This document shows positions 1 through 11,000 of a stretch of 63,211 nucleotides of DNA, piece after piece. Source of the stretch: Heliocybe sulcata (lineage: Eukaryota; Basidiomycota; Agaricomycetes; Gloeophyllales; Gloeophyllaceae); the NCBI GenBank assembly GCA_004369045.1, contig ML213507.1:700755-763965 (forward strand). The letters run 5' to 3'. The first letter of the stretch is position 1, and every line of letters starts with the position of its first letter. The notes below the pieces were generated by a model. The model was not told where the DNA came from and ran no database searches. It saw nothing but the letters and a program-made list of their open reading frames with translations. The position numbers and the translations under genes are program-made.

Positions 1-649
1 TTGCGTTTGCTACCCTGTGGCAAACGGGCAAACACCGAGGTCACTGAATGACGCTTATCTTCACTGGACATGCATATATATTCAAACTCACTATCCGTAC
101 TCAGGTTGTCGCGGGGTTCCTGCGATTCAGCAGCTAGCGCCCGTGTACATGACCCGACTAAAGTCCCAGGTTTCCTCCATAAAATCCGGAGACGAATGTT
201 ACGAGTCCTGAGTTTACGAAGGTCGAGTCTTTACCGGAGAAAATGGTTCCGACCTTGATAGACGTGGGAATTTTGTGCCGAGAAGACGTGTGAACTTTAT
301 CTGTAGTCTTACTTCAAAAGTTGTAAGGAGTATTGGAACTCCGCTTGTGGTCTTTACTACAAAATCTGTTTGTAGTCTCAGTTTTCGGTAATCGGGACGG
401 TGGCTCATCCCATCTTCTCTGTTCCTACTGACGCTTCAAATATATTATCTACACATATATTGGGATGTCTCCCAATATTTCTGTGATTTTAGAACCACCC
501 AGTCAGGTCCTGTGGATTTGTTTCTGTCCGGCCGGTCAGTAACATGTTCCTTACCGTGGGAATCAATGTGGCGCAGACGTTTCCGCGCCGGCTGAGATTC
601 CCAGCCTCTGATTGGCTGCTGGCATGTCTCTAGAGCGCTGCTTGTTACT

Positions 650-669
650 GACTACAAAGGTTTGTAGTC
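650..669 (+). other. Hairpin A in element 1
   Basis: GACTACAAA pairs with TTTGTAGTC around a 2-base loop. The equivalent positions in element 2 (27823-27842) and element 3 hold the same type of hairpin with changed loop bases. Confidence 0.7.
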
Positions 670-697
670 AGCTTATAACAGACTCCATTTTGGGCAA

Positions 698-754
698 CTA
701 TGATGCACTTGCAGGTCGATAATTGCAACTTTCAACCCTGCAAGTGCGTCATAG
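698..754 (+). other. 57-nt hairpin B in element 1
   Basis: Starts CTATGATGCACTTGCAG and ends CTGCAAGTGCGTCATAG, giving an almost complete long stem. The matching sites in elements 2 and 3 are also exactly 57 nt and keep CTATGA...TCATAG, but have a different inner stem built on GTAAAAGTTT/AAACTTTTAC. The folding is conserved while the sequence is not. The role is unknown; it could be a replication or processing structure. Confidence 0.72.
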
Positions 755-2832
755 CTATGCTCCGATGTAATCATCATTAGGTAAGCTTTTTCCACCTGCA
801 TTGAGGCATACCAATATCCATGAAATACAGGAAAAGTCACAGAAAATTCGAAATATATTCTCGGAACCAGAGGCAGTGCTATAAGAGCTCCTAATAGTGC
901 TTCTTCATGTATAGAGCCCCAGCAATCACTCCTGGCAGACAGATCAAGGCAAAAATGGGTAAACATTCGCAAAAAAAATCAGGTAAATGGAAGCACTCAA
1001 TCAACCAAGAACTAATGCTTATATAGACATAGGAGCATGTGGCATTGCTCAGACTGCCCTCAGACATCCATAAATGTGGGAAAAATCACACTACATCAGG
1101 ATCTATTTCTGGGACCAGAGACAGTGCTATAAAAGCTACCAATAGCACTATATGATTGTCTAGAGTACTGAACAAATAATATCTAGAATACCAGTATCCA
1201 ATACCTCAAGTGATTGGGATAATCACAGATTTGCTTTATTTGAAATAATTTGAAACACATAAAAGTGTGAAATAAAACTAGGAGCACTCAGGCTTGTGCT
1301 TATATAAGCATGAAAGTACTAGCATAGTTAGAGCTTGTATTAATAGAGTGTATTCGCTAGGTTATTTACCGGAGAATTTGTGGAATACAGCTGCACGAGT
1401 TTTGGCATAGGATGAATCGATGACACACGGGCTGGCTGTAGTTCTGGAACAGCCCCACTCTATTCCATAACTATGAAATCCTGGTAAATAGCATAGCGGA
1501 TACAGTCTAATGCATAGGAGGTTCATAATTGCATGCTGGGTGCCAGGATCCTGATATAATGACATCTGGCTTTTCTTGTTCATGGAAATCTCATTATATA
1601 ATTAGGCAAGGTTTTTTCCAACATCAGTACATAATAAATAACAGTTTATATATTTTAGTCCCAGACATTGAATATATAAATAGCACTCAGGGCTCGAAAA
1701 CTATGCCATGCGTGCAATGGCCCACTACCTGCAAGTGCTTTTTGTTCTTCTACGGATCACTCACTCTACTGCTCACAGAACATCGGCCCTGGGTCTCCCT
1801 ATTCGCTTGCGCTGTCCCCGCAACGTCGACCCTGGTAGCCCGTTGCGAACATGTTCAGCAGCGTCCATCAGTCCTCTCCCTGAGGCATTGCCAGGGCACT
1901 CTGCGTGCAAGTCAGAGCCCCAGCTTCAGAGCTCTGATAATCGTACGCCACTATCAAGGGTCGACTACTGACAATCCCGTCTACTTCAGGACATCGTCAT
2001 CCGCTGTCAAGGTGACGTCTTCATATGTCATTCGCATTCACAAGACCTTACTGCCTGCCCTACTCTTGCACTCTGATGACCTGCTCGCCGAAATACCTGG
2101 TGTAAGTCGGTTCCGCTACCACCGCTGATAGAAGCAACGATACTTTACGATTTCAAGACGTGAGTGCTGAAACCAATAGGGACTTTTCAATTGCGGCGCC
2201 GTCACTTCCCTCAGTACGCTCGGTGTACAAATGAACCCCGACTGCCGCGCCCAGGGTCAATTACCCTTGTGCGTGGGTTGTCAGCCTACTGTCAGGGTTA
2301 TCATATATGCCCACTTCAACTGCCAGCCAAAATGCCTACGTCATCCTGCCCAGATGCTCACTCGGATCCCAACGCAGCCACAGGGTTCCCCGTCTTCACG
2401 CATGGGTCCACGGGCAACACGTTTAGCATGGATCATCGTCGTCGTCGCGTCCCCCGCGAACTTTGGTGCTGAGTGCTGAGTACAAGCGCATGCAGCGGTA
2501 TCCTATTCCAGTACACAATCTAGACGTCTAAGCTCAAGGCGTAACGGGGGTACAAACATTAACTACAAAACTACCGATCTCTTGCGCGGAACGCGCGAGG
2601 CCACAATGTACAATCGTACAGTCATACACATTATCCTGCATCATCTACGTCCTCAGAGTCGCCGTGAAAGCCAACAGAACAAGCACGCAACAAAAGAATA
2701 ACAACCGTGCCTCCTCACCCGCATTCCCCTTCTCCATCAACAACTGCATGAGCCCCTTCCTCTGTGCATCGGGATGGCCTGGGGGGCGGAGGTCATGCAC
2801 GTACCTACGCCGGGTCACCCAGTGCATCCACA

Positions 2833-3276
2833 ACAGGAACCCGCCCGCGTCCGTTATCGCTTTCGCGTCGCGGGCGCCGGAGGTGAATGTCCTGGAGGTG
2901 GGCGACATGATGAGCAAGAAGGGCTGGCACTTGAACGGGCTTACGAACCCTGCCGCTGTCCATATTGCTTGCACGGTAAGCTGCATGGATTGTCTCGGGC
3001 TGAGTAAGAAATCTGATAGTTGGTGGGTAGCGACTCACGGTGCCAATTGTGGATACGTTTATTGCGGATCTGAAAGATGCTGTTCAGGAGGCGAAGTTGC
3101 GCCCGTCGGGGCAAGGGTCGATGGTCGCGGTTTACGGCAAGTCCTTATGCAGAATGTCACCGGCCGCTAGAGCTCATACTTTGCATTTTCTAGGGCTTGG
3201 AAACTCAAGTGCGGTGGGGCCCAAAATGGTCAATCGGCTGGCCACTGCGTTCTTGGACACGTTGTACAAAGCATAG
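2833..3276 (+). pseudogene. Sphingosine-1-phosphate lyase, 3' fragment
   Basis: This is the last ~110 residues of a PLP-dependent sphingosine-1-phosphate lyase (DPL1 family), the ER enzyme that cleaves phosphorylated sphingoid bases. Exon 2833-2975 reads PPASVIAFASRAPEVNVLEV and then GWHLNGLTNPAAVHIACT. Exon 3031-3136 begins RLTVPIVDTFIADLKDA. Exon 3194-3276 reads LGNSSAVGPKMVNRLATAFL and ends LYKA-stop. The second intron (3137-3193) uses a GC donor (GCAAGT). The N-terminal three quarters, including the PLP lysine region, are absent: upstream sequence switches abruptly to the inverted segmental repeat at 2832. It is therefore a truncated copy left by rearrangement. The C-terminal frame is undamaged, so the break may be recent or may be an assembly junction. 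Confidence 0.85.
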
Positions 3277-4829
3277 GGTCATCGCGTTGGCTTACTCGTT
3301 TTTCGGAGCTGTACTGATTTCTCCTTGTTGTATCTTATTGATGAATTATCGATGATCTTGTTGTTTGCTATCTTGCTAACTACGATCGAACGGCAGATTC
3401 TTATCGATGAGGAACTAGAACGGATAGCGCCTGTCCTCTTGAGATGAATTACACTTTGGGCGTACGAATCCTCGCAGACAAGCGACAGCGCCTTTGACCT
3501 TCTACTCTTCCTCTCGATCGCTTGCTAGACAATAAACCGGAGGTTGCGACTTCTCATCAAGTGTTCAAGCATGTCCGCGGACACAAGCGAGGCAAAAAGG
3601 TGATCCTGACGACGCTCGGACGGGTGAGGCCGTGCGATTTATTGTCTTCGAGGGGCTTGTGAACACTGACCAGATGGTTTCTTCAATGCCAAAACAGATC
3701 CCAGGCTGTGGACCTGTTTACCCTACCGGGGAGACGATTTCGCCCTCGCGCGGAGCTCCTCGGATCCATGGAAGTTCGTCCGCCGAGTTGTGATGCGCTC
3801 AGCCCAGATGGCGCTGCTATCATTGTTGACAAAGCTGCTGCTGAGAACCGCCCGTATCCCAACAGATAGGCGGAAGACCCGGAGCACCGTGATGCTGGGA
3901 ATACACCGGTTCTTCGATTTCATCTGTGGACCCACAGACGGCCTGTGCGTTCACATGAAGCTGCGCCATCCAGCGTACTGCCTGAGCATGTTCCCAACGT
4001 ATCATGAATCTGATCCGTGGCATACCTCCCTATGTAAGGGCAGATTGTCCAGAGGCTGGTACAGGTTGCGTTCACCACTGTTTGGAACATCTGATAATCA
4101 TCTTCGCTGATGTGGACATGCGGGACCGAGCCATGCTATTCATCGAAGCTGCCGGAAGGCTCCAGGACGTTGTCCGAGCCATCCTAAACTAGGAGTGATA
4201 GAGGGTCTGTCTAGCTGGTTGCCATCGAGGGATCAGTCTCACGTATCGATTGACCTAGATGTTCCTTTATGATGAATTGGCCTATAGGAGCCGGTGAGTG
4301 CTTACACTGTTGGCGAACCTTGAAGCTTTATCCAAAAGTACTCCATAGTTCACAAGAAAAATGATTCAGGTCGCTCGCTCGACATTGGTTTCTGAGTTTA
4401 TACAAACATACCCGAGTGCCGAAGGAATTTCTGATTTCAAGCATGCTAACACGTGACTCGAGATCTGAGTTCCAATCGCAAGTCGCGACGCACTCCACGA
4501 TGCCGGAAGATGCCAGCACCCTTAGCTAGTACTGGCACAAACGTTTTCAAGTGCGCTTCCATGAAACACTGTCTGGCTAGAGCGCAACATTCAGTTTCGC
4601 TGACGTGCATCGACAGCGGTCATGCATGCTCTGTCCATTATGTTATCGGATTCGGATCCAGGACAAGAAGGCACGTGTCCGCTAAAGGGTGAATGGGTGC
4701 CGACGACGGTTGCTTGGCCGAGCAGGTACAAGCCGCGCTCCACTGCTCACTAAGGATGGTGTCTACTAAGCCCGAGGGCCTGATACGTCGAACACTAGAC
4801 TCCGGTACAGTTCGTGCAATGAAGACTTG
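3277..4829. other. No recognisable gene
   Basis: Only short overlapping frames on both strands, without introns or motifs I can tie to a protein. A frame near 3790-4110 is open but has no recognisable content. This is the downstream flank of the lyase fragment and the left flank of the Helitron nest. Confidence 0.5.
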
Positions 4830-4944
4830 TTACGAGTCCTGAGGAACGAAGGAGGAGTCTTTAGCGGCCTTGGGCCGAACAATGATGACTGTGGGAATAA
4901 GATGCCGAGCAGTTGTGGGAATCAAAAGTGTAGTCTTGAATACA
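4830..4944 (+). mobile_element. Element 2, 5' terminal part (split by the giant element)
   Basis: Starts TTACGAGTCCTGAGGAACGA and for about 115 bases is nearly identical to the reverse complement of the outer end of element 3 (29820-29934). It then stops at the sequence GAATACA, where the 3' end of the giant element begins. The continuation of element 2 resumes at 27479 with TTTGTTTCAAAGTCC, as predicted from element 3, which reads GAATACATTTTGTTCAAAG without a break. The giant element therefore inserted 115 bases inside element 2. Confidence 0.82.
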
Positions 4945-4995
4945 CTTGAGGGTGTCGGCCATTGCAGAGCATGGCATTTTTTTTCGAGTCCTGAG
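4945..4995 (-). other. 3' terminus of the giant element: hairpin and internal inverse repeat
   Basis: On the minus strand the order is CTCAGGACTCGAAA (13 of 14 bases complementary to the element's 5' start), an A-rich spacer, the hairpin GCCATGCTCTGCAATGGC, and then GACACCCTCAAG. Short hairpins just before the 3' end act as replication terminators in Helitrons. The same order is seen at the ends of elements 1, 2 and 3. Confidence 0.8.
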
Positions 4996-5015
4996 CCTAT
5001 TTAATAGTATAATAA

Positions 5016-8000
5016 TTATTGTGCATAAATTACTAGTGTGGCTGATCTTTGGTGGGCGTTGAGTAGTGTGGTTGTTCTTGTTGTGCTTATATTTCCCTCT
5101 TTTACACATGTTCTGCCTGTTGATATGCCATCATTGTACCAGATGTCTCCTGCTGAATCAATGAATCGGGAGGTGAAGTGATATTCACCAAAATATATGA
5201 TACCTCTGAGGTAGAACCTTTTTGACTTATCATTATTTATGTACAAGTACTTGCTCGGTTTGATTGTTGTCCCTGTGGTGTGTAATGCTATGACTGCTGG
5301 GATTTTTGCAATAACTGTCACGGTTTTAATGTGTTGTCTACAACATTTCATTCCATGATGTATACCTTCCTGGCGGAGGTTATTTTCAAGCCATTGTCGG
5401 GTGGTTGAGACCGAAGTCTCCTGATCAGTGTGAGAAAATGGGGTGCAGTCAAAGAAAGGGGTGGTGATATCATGTGATGTTGTGTGACTGCATCTTGGGC
5501 ATTCCGATGTGATTGTACCTATTGTTGTAGTCTTTATTAATTCTTGATACAACTCCAGTACACTGGTGCCTACTCCACGTCGTAGTGGGAATCTGTTGCG
5601 ATCGAAGTTATTCATGATAATACGGAGATTATCTCTAGCTTGTTCCATGTCTATTACCCTTAGCTGGATTGATTCGAAATCAGATATCATGTTAGCCATA
5701 GTGTCATTTATGTCTAGTTGTTTGGACCAATTCTCTTGACTTTCTGACCATAGATTGTATATTACCGTAAGAAGGGCATCGTAAGCGCAACTGTAGTTTG
5801 ATTTCCAAATAAATCCTACTGGTCCTGGTTTGGGAATTTCTGTCTGGATTGTGTCGGGGGGGTCTGTGGCTATTGCACTTGCGGGCAATGTGCTGGTATC
5901 TAATATAGGCGTACTTTTGGGGGTAGTCTTTTGGTATACATCTTGATTGTCCTTTTTCATTGGTCTGAGTGTATCTATGGCTTTAATTGGTTTGATTAAA
6001 GTCCAGTCTGAATATTCAGTGGTGTCGACAGATTTCAAGGGTTGAGATGCTGACCATCTAATTGCAGGATGCACCATATCTGGGCAATAGTCTGGCTTCC
6101 ACTGCTGGTATGATCGGATCAGTGTATTCCTGCGGTGACCTTCAATATGTGCAGGAAGTATTCCATGATAAGTGAGATCAGAAATGTGGTCTAGAATCTC
6201 AAGTTCTCTGAACTCTTGTCTTAAAAAACCAGATGCTCCTCCAGTGATTTGTTTTGGGTTGAACCCTTGAACAACTACAGTACCCTCAGTAGATGCACTT
6301 CGTGACAGGCATGTATAATATGATTGATGACTGTTGCAATTGTTTAGATCAACAACATTATTTGGTCTTGTTCGTCCTTGTGATGCGTAATCTGTCATGG
6401 CGAAATTGGGAAGTACTGGTATTTGTTGCCGAATTATTTTTTCAAGAGTATCGTTGGGCAATCTGCATTCAATCTCCATATGTTCTCTATTTATAGGTAC
6501 AATATTTAAGGGTAAGTCATCCAACTGGACAGGCGTGGGAGGGTTTACAAGCTCTACGAATAAAGTGTCTAATATGTTCACACCTTCCAGTGAGTGTGAA
6601 TGCCAAGTGACAACTTTGGCCTCTGCTCCATTTGTTATACAACATTCAGTTGCTATATTCTTTTTTATTAGTACGGGCATGCCTCTGCAAAGTGACAACT
6701 TTCCAGCTACATGACTAGTATCTGTATGAGGTAAATTCCATAATATTTTTTGTATTTCAGGTTCAATTATTTCAGACGGGTGTAACTGTTTAGATTGTCT
6801 CAATTTTCTCTTTCCCTTAGAATGCGAAGGGTTCTTCCATTTGTCTAATGAATAGAACTCCATTAACACTTGACTTGTGTCTGTGGCATATTGTTTTGCA
6901 CCTAGTATATTAATTTTGTCTCGATGCATATTACGGGCTGTGATGACTGATACATGTCTGAATCGTGGGTCTGCCAGTTGTGGTCTCCCTGGTGTGAGAC
7001 CGGCTATACGTGATCTTAAAAATATAATATCCTCTTCGGTGCATGCTTTATACCTCATGTTTTCCAGTGCCGTTCGCAATTTAGCATCTTCAGGTGTCTG
7101 GGTTTTTTGTCGCATATTTTCTCTTAGAATCACGACTGTTATGAATTGGTGCCATAAAGCTTTACCTATGGCAGTTTGCTGGGCCATAACAGACATTCGT
7201 GGTCCGGCTTTGGTGCCCACAATTGAGCTATATAAAGGATGGCGGTTCATAGCTGGAGGAAGTTGGGCAAAGTCACCGCAAAGTATCATATTGATTCCAC
7301 CGAATGGATCATCATTATTACCTTTTCCTTTGCACAATTGCGAACATATATGATATAAATCGTAACAACTAACCATAGAGACTTCATCAATGAATATATA
7401 GTCAATGCTTTCCAGCTTGGCCTGCATATTAGCAGTATTTTTGGCGGAATTGTTTGCCATGTCAGATTTATCTGCCACACCGAGTATCGAGTGGTAAGTA
7501 GATCCTCCTACAAGAGCTGCAGCTGATCCGGTCGGAGCCAGTACTAAAAATCTATGTGATTCATTGCGTGAATTAAAAAATTCAATTAAGGCCTTAATTA
7601 CTTGTGATTTACCAGTGCCAGCCATACCGCCTAGATACATTTTGAGTTGATCTGTTGGAGGCATAGAGGCATGGTTGGTTATGACTCGGAAACCCCTTTC
7701 TTGTTGTGGTCGTAATGAATATTTATCTATAATTGCAGCCTGTAGATTTACAATCACGGGATTATCCGCAATAAACTCCTTCAGTAAGTATCTTTTGTCT
7801 ACTATTTTAACCTCATTCCAGTTAGTAAGTCGATTAGGCGCTGATGGTAAATCAGCCTTGGGTACTACTCTGTCCTGTTCGCGTCGCTGTAATATTGCCT
7901 CTTTTTTCTGCTGAATGTTATCAGACCAGTACTGTCTAGATTTTTGGTCAATATGTACATCTTCAGGTAAGATAAAATTATGCTTATATGGTAGTGGACG

Positions 8001-11000
8001 TAGCCAACCTGAACTTTTTAACACTGATTCCATCTCTGCCATCTGTTTCAATCGGTTAATGGTCTTTTTACCAATTTCCCTATAGTCAGCAGCTTCGGGA
8101 TGTACAACAAAGTCAAGATCATCATACGTGTCGTCAACTTGATCAGAATCCAGACCCATTCTTGCTAGTAGCTCCTTGTTGTGTAGGGTCGGGATTCCAG
8201 ATGAGGCTCCGGTCTTGCGTAGCCTCGAGTAGTCATCTCGGGCATCATAACATTCATATCGAATATTAAAGAAATTCATTAATTCTTGTTGTCTGGGTGT
8301 GAAATTATATGAGAAGTAAGCATCATCCCAAGTCTCATCTTCCTCTCTAAGATTTTTGCCTTCTCTCCAGGGTTTAAACAATGTTAACATTGCGGTGCAG
8401 TAAAACTCTCGATTACCAGTATCCCGTCTTGGGAGATTACCGCCGATGAAATTAGGAACTAGTGAGAATGATTCTTTAACCATAGTGACTTCATGGGTCA
8501 TATGCTGTGGATGTTGTATTGTGAATCTGAATTTTTTATCTGTAGTTGACACATCTTGATCTTCCATCAGTATAGTATCATCTTGTTCGATGGGTAAGTT
8601 CGGTTTGACATCCACAATATTTTTAGCCCTAGTTTTACGTGTTATATGACTCTTTCTGGATAGGCGAACCCAATCATATAAGCATATATTTTCATATTCA
8701 TTAGGTCTATATATATAATCCATTACTACAGAGTACATAATATAACCATCCGCAGACTGTGTTATTAATACTTTATTTTTGGATTCTTCCATATTATTTT
8801 CCAATTTCATATCTGGCTGTGATTCGGGTAACTCCCAATCTCCTAGTACTTCATTGACATACGCTCTCCAGTACACGGTTTTAAATCTGTGGCTGGTATA
8901 ATGGTCCGGATTTCCCAATAAATAGGCACTTGCCATAGGAGCTCCAATTTCCATTTTAACGGATAACGAATTGACTATTTGTGTTAATAATTTTCTTGCT
9001 TTCTCCTGATCAGCTAATGTGCCGCCGATCATTGCAGATTGCCTATCAAACACATCCCGTATAGTTTGGAATATGGTATAAGTCTTTAAGGGAGTTTTCG
9101 TTATATAATCCGTTACATAGGCAACGATAGCCTTTAAGGCCGTCCCGGATAGTAGACTGGTCACGTCAGAGTTAGATCTTAAAACATATGTTAACACAGG
9201 CATGAATGTATTGAGTCTACTTTCTAGCTTTTTGAGTTGTATAGAGCCATCGTCGGTATCTGCAGAAGACTTTGCAATGATAGGACGAGGAAATCTAGCT
9301 TTGCACTGGCCATTAACAAGGCAGTGGTCACCACATTTATGGATGTTGGACCTATACAGCAGGTCATTGACAGTATTTTTGTATTGCTCCCACCACCTAC
9401 TGCTGCATGTACACTCATCACAATTGTCTTCATTGTTATGGTCACATGGGATAGGAGGGCATGCCGGAAGAGTCTGTGTAGGGTCTTTATACCTCGGGTC
9501 ACTCTCTGCATACTTGACGTCAGCTTCTACCTCGAGCAATGTCCGTTCTATAAATTCTCCCTGATGGGCTGCTTCTAGGTAGTTAATCATTTCTCTCTCA
9601 AAGACCGAGTCGTTTCCAGATATACGATCTCTTATCTCTTGGGGACTTAGAGAGTTTGATATCCATAGAAGAAGATGTAAGTGTAAAGTAAGTCTTCCTT
9701 GTTGCTCTACAGTACCATAATATGCGGAGCTATTTCCATATATGCCATCTTGTGTAGCACCTACGCCTAGTACATGCTTTATAAATAGTTTGACCATCAT
9801 ATCAAAAAATCTTGCACCAGCGACAGGATTGTTAGCAATCAATCTCGATCTTTGGTCTTTAGGTAAAAGATCCATGCTAAATATTTTTTCAGTGTTAGCG
9901 TAGTAAAGACATATAGGGTGCTGGACATCTGCAGGAGCAAAGGTAATGAACCAAGATGGCGCACCTTTATAAGCTATTAAGGACCATATTTCATTTCTCA
10001 TATATTTCTTACTTGTGAGAGATCCCTCTACATATCCGCCAACTAGATCCAAATCATGTAATAACTGAAAACATATTTTCTCATCTTCTGTAGAAGGCTG
10101 TACTTTATCTCCTTTGGACAGTCTTGATGCAAGTTCTGCAAGTACAAACTTATTCACCGATAATAAGCGCTCTGAAATGGTATTGAACGATCTTCTATCT
10201 GCCACCAAAAAGCCACCAGTGGTAGTGGACTTAATTTGTTCATGATTAAATGCGATAATAGGAAAATATTGGTCCAGTTGAAATCGCTTGTCATGATACA
10301 TGAGAAGTTGACGCTTGTGTAGTTTCTCGGAAACTTTGTCAGAACAATGGATATTTCCCAGTCCACCTAAGCCATAGGGAAATAACCAGGGGAACATTTG
10401 TGGATATAATTGAGGGTTATTATAAATAGATTCAGGTTGCTCAGCATGTCCAACGGCCATGACTTTACCGGATGTAGTCAGATGTTTCATAGCCAATGCC
10501 TTGAGGGCCTTAATACTTTTTGAATATAACTGAGTACCGGTGACACCATGTACCACTAAAGGGCAAGGACCCGCTGTAGTGCCCTCTTCTTCTCCATCGT
10601 CATGCAAGCTCTTTCCCAACTCTGGCTCGGCCATAGTCTTAGGATGGTAGCTTACTACTACCGGTGGGCTGTTATCTTTGTATCCTTTCAGATTTTCATA
10701 TGATATGACAAGGTCATCATAATCTGAGTGGTTCAGTTTCAACCATTCTAAAGCTTTGCTTACCCTATTATGGCTGACAAGTAAAGGTGTTCGCTTAAAA
10801 TCGGCATCTACCGGTTGAGTAGGTCCAGTAAAAATAAAAGCCAACACATCATCCATCTCACTACGTGGAGGTGGTAGTGTGTCATAAATTTTTGGAGTGG
10901 GATTCGCAAACATGATGGCATTAGCTCTCATCTTGAGCCCACCCGCAGCGACTCTAACTACACAACGATTATGCCGGACTTTTGCGATCATAAGTTGCTC

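Larger units (their letters stand above)
199..1735 (+). mobile_element. Non-autonomous Helitron-like element (element 1)
   Basis: The element starts TTACGAGTCCTGAG at 199. Near its 3' end is an imperfect inverse copy of that start (1685-1699), then a hairpin with GCCAT (1705-1709) pairing ATGGC (1717-1721), and it ends CTGCAAG at about 1735. The other copy of the surrounding repeat (around 54345-54395) has no insertion at this point, so the boundaries are supported by an empty site. It carries no transposase. Its interior shares ordered blocks with elements 2 and 3 (27479-28458 and 28459-29934), including two conserved hairpins. It would depend on a Rep/helicase supplied in trans; the one at 5016-12290 belongs to an element with nearly the same 5' end. 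The class assignment rests on end structure only. Confidence 0.78.
1..2832 (-). repeat. Left copy of a long inverted segmental repeat
   Basis: Positions 1-198 and 1736-2832 are the diverged reverse complement of roughly 53295-54570. The first 60 bases match the reverse complement of about 54510-54570 almost base for base. The block from 2645 to 2832 encodes on the minus strand the same C-terminal tail (WMHWVTRRRYVHDLRPPGHP and onward) as the F-box/LRR gene at 51478-53482. The left copy is interrupted by a Helitron-like element (199-1735) that the right copy lacks. Homology stops sharply near 2832, exactly where sphingosine-phosphate lyase coding sequence begins. The repeat continues beyond the left window edge, because the right copy extends past the matching point. 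No intact gene is recognised in this copy. Confidence 0.88.

Noticed and set aside
1529-2128. 199-codon plus-strand frame as a gene
   Set aside because: It crosses from the Helitron 3' end into the segmental repeat, so the reading frame is accidental.
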